Origin: Actinophytocola sp050699935 | GTDB lineage: Bacteria; Actinomycetota; Actinomycetes; Mycobacteriales; Pseudonocardiaceae | DNA: 64,000 bases | NCBI RefSeq assembly: GCF_050699935.1 | Contig: NZ_JBOHGB010000021.1 | Location: forward strand, 1-64,000 | Direction: 5' to 3' | Part shown: in pieces, positions 16,187-25,058 of the stretch | Layout: every line of letters begins with the position of its first letter | Position numbering within the stretch: the first letter of the stretch is position 1 | Notes under the pieces: model-generated | The model's input: only the letters and a program-made list of their open reading frames with translations | What the model was told of the DNA's origin: nothing | Database searches by the model: none | Translations under genes and position numbers: made by a program

Positions 16187-17073
16187 TGGCTCGGCGGGGG
16201 CGCGTTCGTGGCCGGGGCGGACGGGGGCACGGTGGCCGCTGGCGGCTGCTGGCCTGGCGGGAGCTGCTGGCCGGGCGGTGGCTGCTGGCCGGCCGCGCCC
16301 TCGTCCGTCGCCTCGATCGCGCCCTTGCCGTCCATGGTCACCGCGTCCTTGCCGGGCTTCTCGGCCACGAACGGCGGCGGGTTGATCGGGTCGAAGCCGG
16401 TGCCGTCGGAGTCGCAGCGCCCGCCCGGCTCGGGGTTCTGGTACTGGTTCTCCCGCAGCGAGTTGGTGAACTGGTCGATCCGCTCGTCGTCGGCGCTGTC
16501 GAGCTTGAGCTGGTGTCCCCAGGACTGCAGTGAGATCGGCCTGTCGAGGCCGGGGTAGGGCGACAGCATCATGTACGGCTGGCCCTCGACCTTGCTCTTC
16601 AGCTTGTCGAGCGCGCCACCCTTGATCTCGTCCGGGTTGTACGCGATCCACACCGCGCCGTGCTCCAGCGAGTGGACCATGTTCTCGTTGCGGACGGCCT
16701 TGTCGTAGACCGTGCCGGAGCAGTTCGCCCACGCCTGGTCGTGCGGTCCGCCGAAGGGCGGGGTCTGGTCGTAGGCGACCCGCTGCTGGGGCGCGACGTG
16801 CTGGGCGCCGTCGTAGTTGACGCGCGTGACGCCGTCGATGTTCTCCGAGGGGTCCTGGTTCTCCTCCGACGCGATCCACTGCTCCTTCTCGTTGATCTGC
16901 GTGAAGGCGTAGGTGAACACGCCGCCCGCCAGCAGCAAGACGACGGCCGCCCCGAGGATCGTGGCCCACGGGATGGGCTTACCCGCGCGCGAGATGGAGG
17001 TGCGCGTCCGCGCGTTCTTGGCGGAGCCGCCCTTGCCCTTGGGCTTGCCCTTGCTCTTCGTCCCGCTCGCCAT
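16183..17073 (-). CDS. DUF3105 membrane-anchored protein
   Basis: This is a 296-residue protein with a lysine-rich N-terminus (KSKGKPKGKGG), one transmembrane helix (about residues 33-55) and an outside DUF3105 domain containing RVAYDQTPPFGGPHD, CSGTVYDKAVRNENMVHSLE and HGAVWIAYNPDEIKGG. The C-terminus is a low-complexity Pro/Gln tail with repeated PPGQQ units. The function of DUF3105 is not known; the conserved His-rich motifs suggest metal binding. It shares its domain with the gene just upstream (17153-17812) and overlaps the DUF305 gene by 4 bases. Confidence 0.85.
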   Translation of the reverse strand: MASGTKSKGKPKGKGGSAKNARTRTSISRAGKPIPWATILGAAVVLLLAGGVFTYAFTQINEKEQWIASEENQDPSENIDGVTRVNYDGAQHVAPQQRVAYDQTPPFGGPHDQAWANCSGTVYDKAVRNENMVHSLEHGAVWIAYNPDEIKGGALDKLKSKVEGQPYMMLSPYPGLDRPISLQSWGHQLKLDSADDERIDQFTNSLRENQYQNPEPGGRCDSDGTGFDPINPPPFVAEKPGKDAVTMDGKGAIEATDEGAAGQQPPPGQQLPPGQQPPAATVPPSAPATNAPPPSQ

Positions 17074-17152
17074 TCCGGTCTCGGACCTCGTCTCGTACAG
17101 GGAAGACAGACTGCAGCGGACAAGTGTAAGGAACGAGCATGTGGGGTCGGCG

Positions 17153-17812
17153 TCAGGGACCTTCGACCGGCGCCGCGTCCGGACCGGGTGGGCTCGGGTC
17201 GAACGGCGGCGGGTCGGTCACGTCGAACTGGCTGGGGTTCGTGCCGCAGGGCGCGCCGTGCTCGGGCGTGGTGTACGGGTTGTTCCGCAGCGCCGTGATG
17301 AACTGGTCGACCCGCTCGTCGTCGGCGCTGTCGAGCTTGAGCTGGTGTTCCCAGGACTGCAGCGAGAGCGGCGCGTCCAGCTCCGGGTAGGGGGAGAGCA
17401 TCAGGTACGGCTGGCCGTCGACCTTGTCCGCGAGCCCGTCGAACGCCGCGCCCGTCACGCGCGCGGGGTCGTAGGCGATCCACACCGCGCCGTGCTCCAG
17501 CGCGTGGACCATGTTCTCGTTGCGGACCGGCTCGGCGTAGACGGTCCCCGAGCAGTCCGCCCAGCTCGGGTCGTGCCGGCCGCCGTAGGGCGGGGCCTTG
17601 TCGTAGGCGACCCGCTGGCCCGGGTCGGCGTGCGAGGGCTCGTACTCGGTGATGACCACGCCCTCGATGTCCTTGGACGGGTCCTGGTTCTCGTCCGACG
17701 GCTCGAACCCCGGCGCGCCCACCGCGGCCGACGTGGGGTCCCGCTCGTCGGACTCGCCACCGGTCCGGCTGCTGCAGGCGGCGAGCAGCGTGAGGCCGGC
17801 GGCGGCCACCAC
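17153..17812 (-). CDS. DUF3105 lipoprotein
   Basis: This protein has a lipoprotein signal ending in LTLLAAC followed by a DUF3105 domain (RVAYDKAPPYGGRHD, CSGTVYAEPVRNENMVHALE, HGAVWIAYDPA) closely similar to the downstream paralogue, so tandem duplication is likely. The start is doubtful: GTG at 17812 gives a signal peptide with no basic residues and no ribosome site. Ten codons upstream an in-frame ATC (17842-17840) is preceded by GGGAGGGTGGAG and would give a normal signal with ARRALVV. No ATG, GTG or TTG lies between. The gene probably sits in the same envelope operon. Confidence 0.75.
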   Translation of the reverse strand: MVAAAGLTLLAACSSRTGGESDERDPTSAAVGAPGFEPSDENQDPSKDIEGVVITEYEPSHADPGQRVAYDKAPPYGGRHDPSWADCSGTVYAEPVRNENMVHALEHGAVWIAYDPARVTGAAFDGLADKVDGQPYLMLSPYPELDAPLSLQSWEHQLKLDSADDERVDQFITALRNNPYTTPEHGAPCGTNPSQFDVTDPPPFDPSPPGPDAAPVEGP

Positions 17813-17935
17813 GAGCGCGCGGCGCGCGTACGACGTGTCGATGGTGCTCCACCCTCCCGGTCCGGGGCCCCACGCGACAGCCTATGGCCGAGGTCTCTCG
17901 GTCGTGTCGGGGGCGGGCTACCTAGACTTCCCAGG

Positions 17936-19612
17936 GTGACTCCTGCCGCGCTTGCCGACCTCGTCCGTGCCGTCGCCGTGGACGTGCTGACCAGCCGAGA
18001 CCTCGATGACACCGCCCTGCCACGGACGGTGACGATCGAGCGACCGCGTAACCGCGAGCACGGCGACTACGCGACGAACGTGGCCCTGCAGGTGGCCAAG
18101 AAGGTCGGGGTGGCGCCGCGCGACCTCGCCGGCTGGCTGGCCGACGGGCTCGCCGGCCGGGACGGGGTGGCCTCGGCCGAGGTGGCAGGGCCCGGCTTCA
18201 TCAACCTCCGGCTCGCCGCGGACGCCCAGGGCGTGATCGTCCGCCAGGTGCTCGACGCGGGGGAGCGCTACGGCCGGGGTGACGCGCTCGCCGGCCGGCG
18301 GATCAACCTCGAGTTCGTCTCGGCCAACCCGACCGGGCCGCTGCACCTGGGCGGCACCCGCTGGGCCGCGGCCGGGGACGCGCTGGGGCGGGTGCTGTCC
18401 GCGCAGGGCGCCGAGGTGGTGCGCGAGTACTACTTCAACGACGCCGGCGCGCAGATCGACCGGTTCGTCCGCTCGCTGATCGCGTCGGCCAAGGGCGAGC
18501 CGCCGCCCGAGGACGGCTACGCGGGCGCGTACCTGTCCGACGTCGCCGCGGAGGTGCTGCGTACCGAGCCGAACGCGCTGTCGCTGCCCGAGGACGAGTG
18601 CGCGGAGACCTTCCGGCGCATCGGCGTCGGGCGGATGTTCGACGAGATCAAGCGCAGCCTGCACGAGTTCGGCACCGACTTCGACGTCTACTTCCACGAG
18701 GACTCGCTGCACGGCTCCGGCCAGGTGGGCGAGGTCGTGGCGGAGCTCAAGGCGCACGGGCACCTGTACGAGGCCGACGGCGCGTGGTGGCTGCGCTCCA
18801 CGGAGTTCGGCGACGACAAGGACCGGGTCGTCATCAAATCCGACAGCGAGCCGGCCTACATCGCCGGTGACATCGCCTACCTGCGGGACAAGCGCCGCCG
18901 CGGGTTCGACCTGTGCATCTACCTGCTCGGCGCCGACCACCACGGCTACATCGCCCGGCTCAAGGCCGCCGCGGCCGCGCTCGACGACGACCCGGCCGTG
19001 GTCGAGGTCCTCATCGGACAGATGGTGAGCCTCGTCAGCGAGGGCAAGCCGGTCCGGATGTCCAAGCGCGCGGGCACCGTCGTGACGATGGAGGACCTGG
19101 TCGACGCCGTCGGCGTGGACGCGGCGCGGTACGCGCTCATCCGCTCGTCCGTGGACGCCACGCTCGACATCGACCTGGACCTGTGGAGCCGGCGCACGAG
19201 CGACAACCCGGTGTTCTACGTGCAGTACGCGCACGCCCGGCTGTCCTCGCTGGAGCGCAACGCCGCGGAGCTGGGCATCAAGGTGCCGACGGCGGCCACC
19301 GGGCTGGACGACGACGTCGACCTCGGCCTGCTCGCCCACCAGCGGGAGGGCGAGCTGATCCGCACGATCGGCGACTTCGGCAAGGTCGTGGCCACCGCCG
19401 CGCAGCTGCGTGAGCCGCACCGGATCGCGCGCTACCTCGAGGAGCTGGCGAGCGCCTACCACAAGTTCTACGACAGCTGCCGGATCCTGCCGCAGGGCGA
19501 CGAGGTGGCCACCCCGCTGACCACCGCCCGCCTCGCCCTGTGCGCGGCGGTCCGCCAACTGCTCGCCAACGGCCTCGCCCTGCTCGGCGTGTCCGCCCCA
19601 GAACGGATGTAA
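17936..19612 (+). CDS. argS: Arginine--tRNA ligase
   Basis: The 558-residue class I synthetase charges tRNA-Arg. It has the N-terminal additional domain, the HIGH-type motif in ANPTGPLHLGGTRWAA (about residues 130-145), the KMSK-type loop as VRMSKRAGT, the D(Y/H)HGYI motif LGADHHGYIARL, and the DALR anticodon domain with C-terminal ending PERM. GTG 17936 gives the standard N-terminus MTPAALADLVRAAV-like. It heads the block argS-lysA-hom-thrCB, the same order as in M. tuberculosis. Confidence 0.96.
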   Translation: MTPAALADLVRAVAVDVLTSRDLDDTALPRTVTIERPRNREHGDYATNVALQVAKKVGVAPRDLAGWLADGLAGRDGVASAEVAGPGFINLRLAADAQGVIVRQVLDAGERYGRGDALAGRRINLEFVSANPTGPLHLGGTRWAAAGDALGRVLSAQGAEVVREYYFNDAGAQIDRFVRSLIASAKGEPPPEDGYAGAYLSDVAAEVLRTEPNALSLPEDECAETFRRIGVGRMFDEIKRSLHEFGTDFDVYFHEDSLHGSGQVGEVVAELKAHGHLYEADGAWWLRSTEFGDDKDRVVIKSDSEPAYIAGDIAYLRDKRRRGFDLCIYLLGADHHGYIARLKAAAAALDDDPAVVEVLIGQMVSLVSEGKPVRMSKRAGTVVTMEDLVDAVGVDAARYALIRSSVDATLDIDLDLWSRRTSDNPVFYVQYAHARLSSLERNAAELGIKVPTAATGLDDDVDLGLLAHQREGELIRTIGDFGKVVATAAQLREPHRIARYLEELASAYHKFYDSCRILPQGDEVATPLTTARLALCAAVRQLLANGLALLGVSAPERM

Positions 19613-19628
19613 CCCGATGCCCACGCAA

Positions 19629-19681
19629 GCCTGGAAGGACGCCTTCCGGACGTTCAATGCCATGATGGGCCCCTTCCAGGC
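19629..19681. repeat. Inverted-repeat element between argS and lysA
   Basis: GCCTGGAAGG (19629-19638) is matched by CCTTCCAGGC (19672-19681), and within the left arm GGAAGG-ACG-CCTTCC makes a second small hairpin (19633-19647). Similar short elements are, as far as I recall, common between genes in Amycolatopsis-like genomes. It could act as a terminator for argS. Confidence 0.55.
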
Positions 19682-19693
19682 ATTGGCCCGCTC

Positions 19694-21130
19694 ATGAGGG
19701 CGCATCCGGCAGGGCCGCTGCACGCCGAAGTCCTGCCGCCGGGCAACACGGCCGGACCGCGACCGTCCACAGCGGACGAGCTGGACGAGCTGCTGCCCGA
19801 TGTCTGGCCGCGCAACGCCCGGCGCGACGAGGCGGGCGTGGTCCGCCTGGCCGGGGTGGACGTGCGGCGCCTCGCGGAGGAATACGGCACCCCGCTGTTC
19901 GTCGTGGACGAGGCCGACTTCCGGGCCCGCTGCGCCGAGCACGCCGCCGCGTTCGGCGACCCGGCCCTCGTGCACTACGCGGCCAAGGCGTTCCTCTCGG
20001 TCCAGGTAGCCCGCTGGGTCGCCGAGGAGGGCCTGTCGCTGGACGTGTGCAGCGGCGGCGAGCTGGAGATCGCGCTGCGGGCCGGCTTCCCGCCGGAGCG
20101 GATCACCTTGCACGGCAACAACAAGTCCGCACCGGAGCTGGCCGACGGGGTGGCCGCCGGGGTCGGCGCGGTCGTGCTCGACTCGTTCTACGAGATCGCC
20201 CGGCTGAACCGGATCGCCCTCGACCAGGGCCGGGTGCAGGACGTGCTCGTGCGCGTGACGGTCGGGGTGGAGGCGCACACGCACGAGTACATCGCGACCG
20301 CGCACGAGGACCAGAAGTTCGGCTTCTCGCTCGCCGGCGGCCTCGCCGCGGAGGCCGTGCGCCGGGTCCTCGGCTTGCCCGGGCTGCGGCTCGTCGGGCT
20401 GCACAGCCACATCGGCTCGCAGATCTTCGACGCCAACGCGTTCGAGGTGTCCGCGCACCGGGTCATCGGGCTGCTCGCGGACCTGCGCGACGAGCACGGC
20501 GCGGACGCCGTCGCCAGTGTGTCCACTGTGGACCTCGGGGGCGGGCTCGGCATCGCCTACACCGCGGCGGACGACCCGCCGCCGCCCGGCTGGCTCGCCG
20601 AGCAGCTGCGCAACATCGTGGCGAAGGAGTGCGAGCAGGCCGGGCTGGACCTGCCGAGGATCGCGGTCGAGCCGGGCCGGGCCATCGTCGGTCCCGGCAC
20701 CGTGACGGTCTACGAGGTCGGCACGATCAAGGACGTCGAGCTCGGCCACGGTTCCGCTCGCCGCTACGTCAGCGTCGACGGTGGGATGAGCGACAACATC
20801 CGCACGGCGCTCTACGACGCGACCTACGACTGCCGCCTGCTGTCCCGGTTCTCCGACGACGGCGGCCGCGGCGGCGAGGCCGTGCTGTCGCGGGTGGTCG
20901 GCAAGCACTGCGAGTCCGGCGACGTGGTCGTACGGGACTGCTGGCTGCCGGAGAACCTGGGACCCGGCGACCTTATCGCGGTGGCCGCCACCGGTGCGTA
21001 CTGCTACGCGATGGCGTCGAGCTACAACCGGCTGCCGCGGCCCGCGGTCGTCGCGGTGCGCGACGGTGCGGCGTGGCTGCTGCTGCGCCGGGAGACCGTG
21101 GACGACCTCCTGCGGCTGGAGGTCTCATGA
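19694..21130 (+). CDS. lysA: Diaminopimelate decarboxylase
   Basis: The 478-residue PLP enzyme converts meso-diaminopimelate to lysine, the last step of the pathway. It is a fold-type III barrel: the PLP lysine is in HYAAKAFLS (about residue 98), the glycine-rich phosphate site is DLGGGLGIAY, the substrate region is EPGRAIVGP, and the C-terminal active-site cysteine is in GKHCESGDV. It carries a ~40-residue actinobacterial N-terminal extension (HPAGPLHAEVLPPG). The ATG at 19694 lies 81 bases after argS. Hom and ThrC, which use the same aspartate-semialdehyde branch, follow. Confidence 0.96.
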   Translation: MRAHPAGPLHAEVLPPGNTAGPRPSTADELDELLPDVWPRNARRDEAGVVRLAGVDVRRLAEEYGTPLFVVDEADFRARCAEHAAAFGDPALVHYAAKAFLSVQVARWVAEEGLSLDVCSGGELEIALRAGFPPERITLHGNNKSAPELADGVAAGVGAVVLDSFYEIARLNRIALDQGRVQDVLVRVTVGVEAHTHEYIATAHEDQKFGFSLAGGLAAEAVRRVLGLPGLRLVGLHSHIGSQIFDANAFEVSAHRVIGLLADLRDEHGADAVASVSTVDLGGGLGIAYTAADDPPPPGWLAEQLRNIVAKECEQAGLDLPRIAVEPGRAIVGPGTVTVYEVGTIKDVELGHGSARRYVSVDGGMSDNIRTALYDATYDCRLLSRFSDDGGRGGEAVLSRVVGKHCESGDVVVRDCWLPENLGPGDLIAVAATGAYCYAMASSYNRLPRPAVVAVRDGAAWLLLRRETVDDLLRLEVS

Positions 21131-21134
21131 ACGG

Positions 21135-21251
21135 AACCCGCGAGTCCAACCGTCAGAACCCGCGAGTCCAACCGTCCGGGCCCGCGAGTCCGGCATTCGG
21201 CACGGGCGCGAATGTTGGACTCACCCGTCGGGAACGTTGGACTCGCGGGTT
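21135..21251. repeat. Direct and inverted copies of a GAGTCCAAC repeat in the lysA-hom gap
   Basis: AACCCGCGAGTCCAAC occurs at 21135-21150 and 21157-21172, a shorter variant is near 21180, and the exact complement GTTGGACTCGCGGGTT is at 21236-21251. The outer copies can form a 16-base-pair stem. The core GGACTCGCGGGT also occurs at 32825-32836 before glyA, so this is a dispersed family. Confidence 0.65.
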
Positions 21252-21260
21252 GGGGGCGTC

Positions 21261-22559
21261 GTGAGTATCAAGGTCGCCATGCTGGGGTGTGGAACCGTTG
21301 GGGCGGAAGTGGTCCGGCTGCTGCACGAGCAGGCCGGCGACCTCGCCGCGCGCGTCGGCGGGTCGATCGAGCTGGCCGGGATCGCCGTGCGGCGGCCCAA
21401 CCGGCACCCGGACGTGCCCGCGGACCTGCTCACCACCGACGCCGCCGGGCTCGTCGCGTCCGATGTGGACATCGTGGTCGAGGTGATCGGCGGCATCGAG
21501 CCGGCCCGCTCGCTGCTGACCGACGCGCTGCGCGCCGGCAAGTCCGTGGTGACCGCGAACAAGGCGCTGCTCGCCGAGCACGCCGCGGACCTGTTCGCGG
21601 CCGCCGGCTCCGCGGGCGCGGACCTGTACTTCGAGGCCGCGGTGGCGGGTGCGATCCCGCTGTTGCGGCCGCTGCGCGAGTCGCTCGCCGGCGACCGGAT
21701 CACCCGGGTGATGGGGATCGTCAACGGCACCACCAACTACGTACTGTCCGAAATGGACGCGTCGGGCGCGGGCTACGCGGAGACGCTCGACGAGGCCTCC
21801 CGGCTCGGCTACGCGGAGGCCGACCCGACGGCCGACGTGGAGGGCTACGACGCGGCGTCCAAGGCGGCCATCCTCGCCTCGATCGCCTTCCACACCAGGG
21901 TCACCGCGGCCGACGTGTACCGGGAGGGCATCACCGCGGTCACGCCGGCGGACATCGCCGCCGCGCGGACGCTCGGCCGGACGATCAAGCTGCTGGCCAT
22001 CTGCGAGCGGGTGAACGGCGGCCCGGACAGCGCTGCCGGCGAGGCGGTCGCGGTCCGCGTGCACCCGGCGATGATCCCGCGCGGCCACCCCCTCGCGACC
22101 GTGGGCGGCGCGTTCAACGCGGTCTTCGTGGAGGCCGACGCGGCCGGCTCGCTGATGTTCTACGGCCAGGGCGCGGGCGGCTCGCCCACCGCGAGCGCGG
22201 TGCTCGGCGACCTCGTCGCGGTGGCACGCAACAAGGTCGTGGGCGGGCGCGGGCCGGGGGAGTCCTCTTACGCCGCGCTCCCGGTCCGCCCGATCGCCCA
22301 GGTGGACACCCGCTACCACATCAGCCTGGACGTGGCCGACCGCCCGGGTGTGCTGGCTTCGGTGGCCACGGTGTTCGCCGAGCACGGCGTGAGCATCGCC
22401 GCGGTCCGCCAGCAGGGCCGCAGCGCCGACGCGAGCCTGGTCATCGTCACGCACTCCGCCCCCGACGCCGCCCTAAGGTCCACTGTCGACAAGATCGCGG
22501 GGCTGGCGGTCGTGCACGAGGTAGTCAGCGTGATGCGGGTAGAAGGCGAGGAACCATGA
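21261..22559 (+). CDS. hom: Homoserine dehydrogenase
   Basis: The 432-residue enzyme reduces aspartate semialdehyde to homoserine, committing carbon to threonine and methionine. It has the NAD(P)-binding start VAMLGCGTVGAEV, the substrate-site segments NGTTNYVLSEM and GYAEADPTADVEG with catalytic Lys in YDAASKAAIL, and a C-terminal ACT domain (DVADRPGVLASVATVFAEHG) expected to sense threonine. The GTG at 21261 matches the family N-terminus. Its stop overlaps the thrC ATG (ATGA), so translation is coupled. Confidence 0.96.
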   Translation: MSIKVAMLGCGTVGAEVVRLLHEQAGDLAARVGGSIELAGIAVRRPNRHPDVPADLLTTDAAGLVASDVDIVVEVIGGIEPARSLLTDALRAGKSVVTANKALLAEHAADLFAAAGSAGADLYFEAAVAGAIPLLRPLRESLAGDRITRVMGIVNGTTNYVLSEMDASGAGYAETLDEASRLGYAEADPTADVEGYDAASKAAILASIAFHTRVTAADVYREGITAVTPADIAAARTLGRTIKLLAICERVNGGPDSAAGEAVAVRVHPAMIPRGHPLATVGGAFNAVFVEADAAGSLMFYGQGAGGSPTASAVLGDLVAVARNKVVGGRGPGESSYAALPVRPIAQVDTRYHISLDVADRPGVLASVATVFAEHGVSIAAVRQQGRSADASLVIVTHSAPDAALRSTVDKIAGLAVVHEVVSVMRVEGEEP

Positions 22560-23749
22560 GGTCAGATCGGACCCCCGGGCTCTCCAACCGCACCTCAGGG
22601 GAACGTGACGCAACCCAGCCACAAGTACGTGACCAAACAGCACTTTCCCTCCCCCAAGGTGACCACAACAATGAATTTCGGGGAGGCGGTACTGCTTGGC
22701 CCGGGGTGATCCACGCCTACTCCGACCGGATCCCGCTCCCGGACGGTGCGAAGGTGGTGACCCTGCAGGAGGGCGGCACACCGCTGCTGGAGGCCCACCA
22801 CGTCTCGGCGGCGACCGGCTGCCGGGTGCTCCTCAAGATCGAGGGCGCCAACCCGACCGGCTCGTTCAAGGACCGCGGCATGACCGTGGCGATCACGCAC
22901 GCGCTGGCCACGGGCGCCACCGCGGTGATCTGCGCGTCCACCGGCAACACGTCCGCGGCGGCCGCCGCGTACGCCGCGCGCGCCGGGCTGACCTGCGCGG
23001 TCCTCGTGCCGAGCGGCAAGATCGCGATGGGCAAGCTCGCGCAGGCCGTCGCGCACGGCGCGCGGATCCTGCAGATCAGCGGCAACTTCGACGACTGCCT
23101 CGAGCTCGCCCGCAAGACCGCCGCCGAGTACCCGGTGGAGCTGGTCAACTCGGTCAACCCGGTGCGCCTGGTGGGGCAGCGGACCGCCGCGTGGGAGATC
23201 TGCGACACGCTCGGCCGCGCGCCCGACGTGCACTGCCTGCCGGTCGGCAACGCGGGCAACATCACCGCGTACTGGCAGGGCTACCGAGACTACGCCGAGG
23301 ACGGCGTGGTCGCGGGGACGCCGAGGATGTTCGGCTTCCAGGCCGCGGGCGCGGCGCCACTGGTGCGCGGGGAGCCCGTGCGTGACCCGGACACCGTGGC
23401 CACCGCGATCCGGGTGGGCAACCCCGCCTCGTGGGCGGGCGCCATCGCCGCGCGTGACGCGTCGGGCGGGCTGATCGACGCGATCACCGACGAGCACCTG
23501 CTGGCGGCGTACCACCTGCTCGCCACGCGCGAGGGCGTGTTCGTCGAGCCGGCGGCGGCGATCAGCGTGGCGGGCGCACTGGCGACGGCCGCGGACGGCC
23601 GGCTGCCGGCGGGCTCGCTCGTGGTCTGCACGGTGACCGGGCACGGCCTCAAGGACCCGGACACGGCGCTCGCGGGCATGCCGCCGGTGGAGCCGGTGCC
23701 GGTGTCGCCCGGTGCGGTCGCGGCCGCGCTGGAGCTGACTCGAGCGTGA
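22556..23749 (+). CDS. thrC: Threonine synthase with repeat-derived N-terminal extension
   Basis: The 397-residue PLP enzyme makes threonine from phosphohomoserine. Conserved parts are TLQEGGTPLLEA, the PLP lysine motif NPTGSFKDRGM and the phosphate site LPVGNAGNITAYW. ThrC usually begins around WPGVI..Y.DR; here about 48 residues precede that point, and bases 22584-22689 of them are copy A of a dispersed repeat translated in frame without a stop. The ATG overlaps the hom stop and has GAGGAA upstream, so it is the likely start. GTG 22708 is the alternative but lacks a close ribosome site. The core after the extension has normal length. Confidence 0.92.
   Translation: MRSDRTPGLSNRTSGERDATQPQVRDQTALSLPQGDHNNEFRGGGTAWPGVIHAYSDRIPLPDGAKVVTLQEGGTPLLEAHHVSAATGCRVLLKIEGANPTGSFKDRGMTVAITHALATGATAVICASTGNTSAAAAAYAARAGLTCAVLVPSGKIAMGKLAQAVAHGARILQISGNFDDCLELARKTAAEYPVELVNSVNPVRLVGQRTAAWEICDTLGRAPDVHCLPVGNAGNITAYWQGYRDYAEDGVVAGTPRMFGFQAAGAAPLVRGEPVRDPDTVATAIRVGNPASWAGAIAARDASGGLIDAITDEHLLAAYHLLATREGVFVEPAAAISVAGALATAADGRLPAGSLVVCTVTGHGLKDPDTALAGMPPVEPVPVSPGAVAAALELTRA
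22584..22689 (+). repeat. Dispersed 106-bp repeat, copy A (inside thrC)
   Basis: Starts CCAACCGCACCTCAGGGGAA and ends GAATTTCGGGGAGGCGG. It is nearly identical to copy B (complement of 52320-52425) over the first ~55 bases and again at the end. Ends carry short complementary blocks (CCGC..CTC and GAG-GCGG). It is read in frame as coding sequence. Confidence 0.85.
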
Positions 23750-24672
23750 GTGGAGCCGCGTCCGCCATGAGCGGCACGGTCCGGGTCACGGTTCCCGCCT
23801 CGACGGCGAACCTCGGCTCGGGCTTCGATGCACTCGGGCTCGCGCTCGGCCTGTACGACGTGGTCGAGGTGGCGGTCACCGACGAGGGCGTCACGGGCAC
23901 GGTGACCGGCGAGGGCGCGGGCCTGCGCGTCGACGAGAACCACCTCGTCGTGCGCGCGCTGCTGGCCACCGCGAAGGAGCTCGGCCTCGACCTGCCCGGC
24001 GTGGAGTTGACGTGCGTGAACGCGATCCCACACGCACGCGGGCTCGGGTCCTCGGCCGCTGCCGTCGTCGCGGGCATCGCGGCCGGATACGCGCTCGCCG
24101 AACGTGAGCTGGACAGTGCGGCGCTGCGGCTCGCCGCCGGGTTCGAAGGGCACGCCGACAACGTCGCCGCGAGCCTGCGCGGTGGCCTCGCGTTGGCGTG
24201 GACCGAGTCGACGCCGAACGAGACCGGGCACACGTATCACGCGGTGCGCTTCGAGCCGCACCCGTCGCTGCGGCCGGTCGTGCTGATCCCGGCCGAGCAC
24301 TCCGCCACGTCGCTGACCCGCGGCTTGCTGCCAGCCTCGGTGCCGCACGTCGACGCCGCGTTCGCGGCCGGCCGGTGCGCGCTCGCCGTGCACGCGCTCA
24401 CCACGTGGCCGGAGCTGTTGCTGACCGCGACCGAGGACCGGCTGCATCAGGACTACCGCGCGCGGGCGTGGCCGAACACGATGCGCCTGGTGCGTGCGAT
24501 GCGCGAGAACGCTGTCGCCGCAACGGTTTCCGGCGCCGGACCGACCGTGTTCGCGGCGACGCTGGACGGCCGGTTGCCGGCCGGAGTGGACACGTCGGGC
24601 TTCCTCGTGCGCGAGCTGGCGGTCGACCGTGACGGGGTACGAACCGAGCGGGTCGGAACAAATTCCAGGTAG
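23746..24672 (+). CDS. thrB: Homoserine kinase
   Basis: The 308-residue GHMP kinase phosphorylates homoserine for ThrC. Motifs are VTVPASTANLGSGFDALGLA at the N-terminus, the ATP-binding motif IPHARGLGSSAAAVVAG (about residues 89-105) and the C-terminal SGAGPTVFA. The GTG at 23746 overlaps the thrC stop by 4 bases (GTGA); ATG 23767 is an alternative. It ends the aspartate-family operon. Confidence 0.95.
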   Translation: MSGAASAMSGTVRVTVPASTANLGSGFDALGLALGLYDVVEVAVTDEGVTGTVTGEGAGLRVDENHLVVRALLATAKELGLDLPGVELTCVNAIPHARGLGSSAAAVVAGIAAGYALAERELDSAALRLAAGFEGHADNVAASLRGGLALAWTESTPNETGHTYHAVRFEPHPSLRPVVLIPAEHSATSLTRGLLPASVPHVDAAFAAGRCALAVHALTTWPELLLTATEDRLHQDYRARAWPNTMRLVRAMRENAVAATVSGAGPTVFAATLDGRLPAGVDTSGFLVRELAVDRDGVRTERVGTNSR

Positions 24673-25058
24673 GCGGTGTTGTACAGGTCAGCCACGCCGG
24701 GCACCCGGTTGTTGCACGCGGATGCGGGGCCGTCTACCCTCAGGGGCGTTCAGTCACCGCGCGTACCGGCGCCCGGTGTCGTTCCCGGGGAACTCTTTCC
24801 GGGTCGCATCATCATCCGTTGAGATGCCGACTCGGCCCATGGCCGAAGTCGACGCTGGCGGATACCGAAAGCCGCGGTGACCGAGGTAGCTCAGCGTTGA
24901 CGAACCGTCGTCCGCGATGGCGAAACTGCCAGGTGGCCACGGTAGTGATGGCGGTCGGTCAACCCGGGGCGTAGCGCCGTGCCGAGTTCGTCGGGCGGCG
25001 GTCCGCTGGTACACGGGTCCACCAAATGGAGGCGGGGACCTGGTCAGGAAGGACATGA
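24673..25058. other. Long leader region upstream of rho
   Basis: These 386 bases hold no supported gene. They contain a good promoter at 24712-24740 and then a transcribed leader of about 310 bases before the rho start. Rho genes in other bacteria are autoregulated through their leaders; a long C-containing leader here would permit that, but I cannot identify a specific structure. Confidence 0.5.
24712..24740 (+). promoter_or_regulatory. Probable primary-sigma promoter of rho
   Basis: TTGCAC (24712-24717) and TACCCT (24735-24740) are separated by exactly 17 bases, fitting a vegetative actinobacterial promoter. Transcription would begin near 24747, leaving a leader of about 310 bases. Confidence 0.5.

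Noticed and set aside
17918..20908. Minus-strand frame of 996 codons opposite argS and lysA
   Set aside because: Same GC-bias artefact; both plus-strand genes are unmistakable.
22708..23749. thrC starting at GTG 22708
   Set aside because: It would give a normal-length enzyme, but there is no well-placed ribosome site, while the ATG overlapping the hom stop has one. Kept as the alternative.
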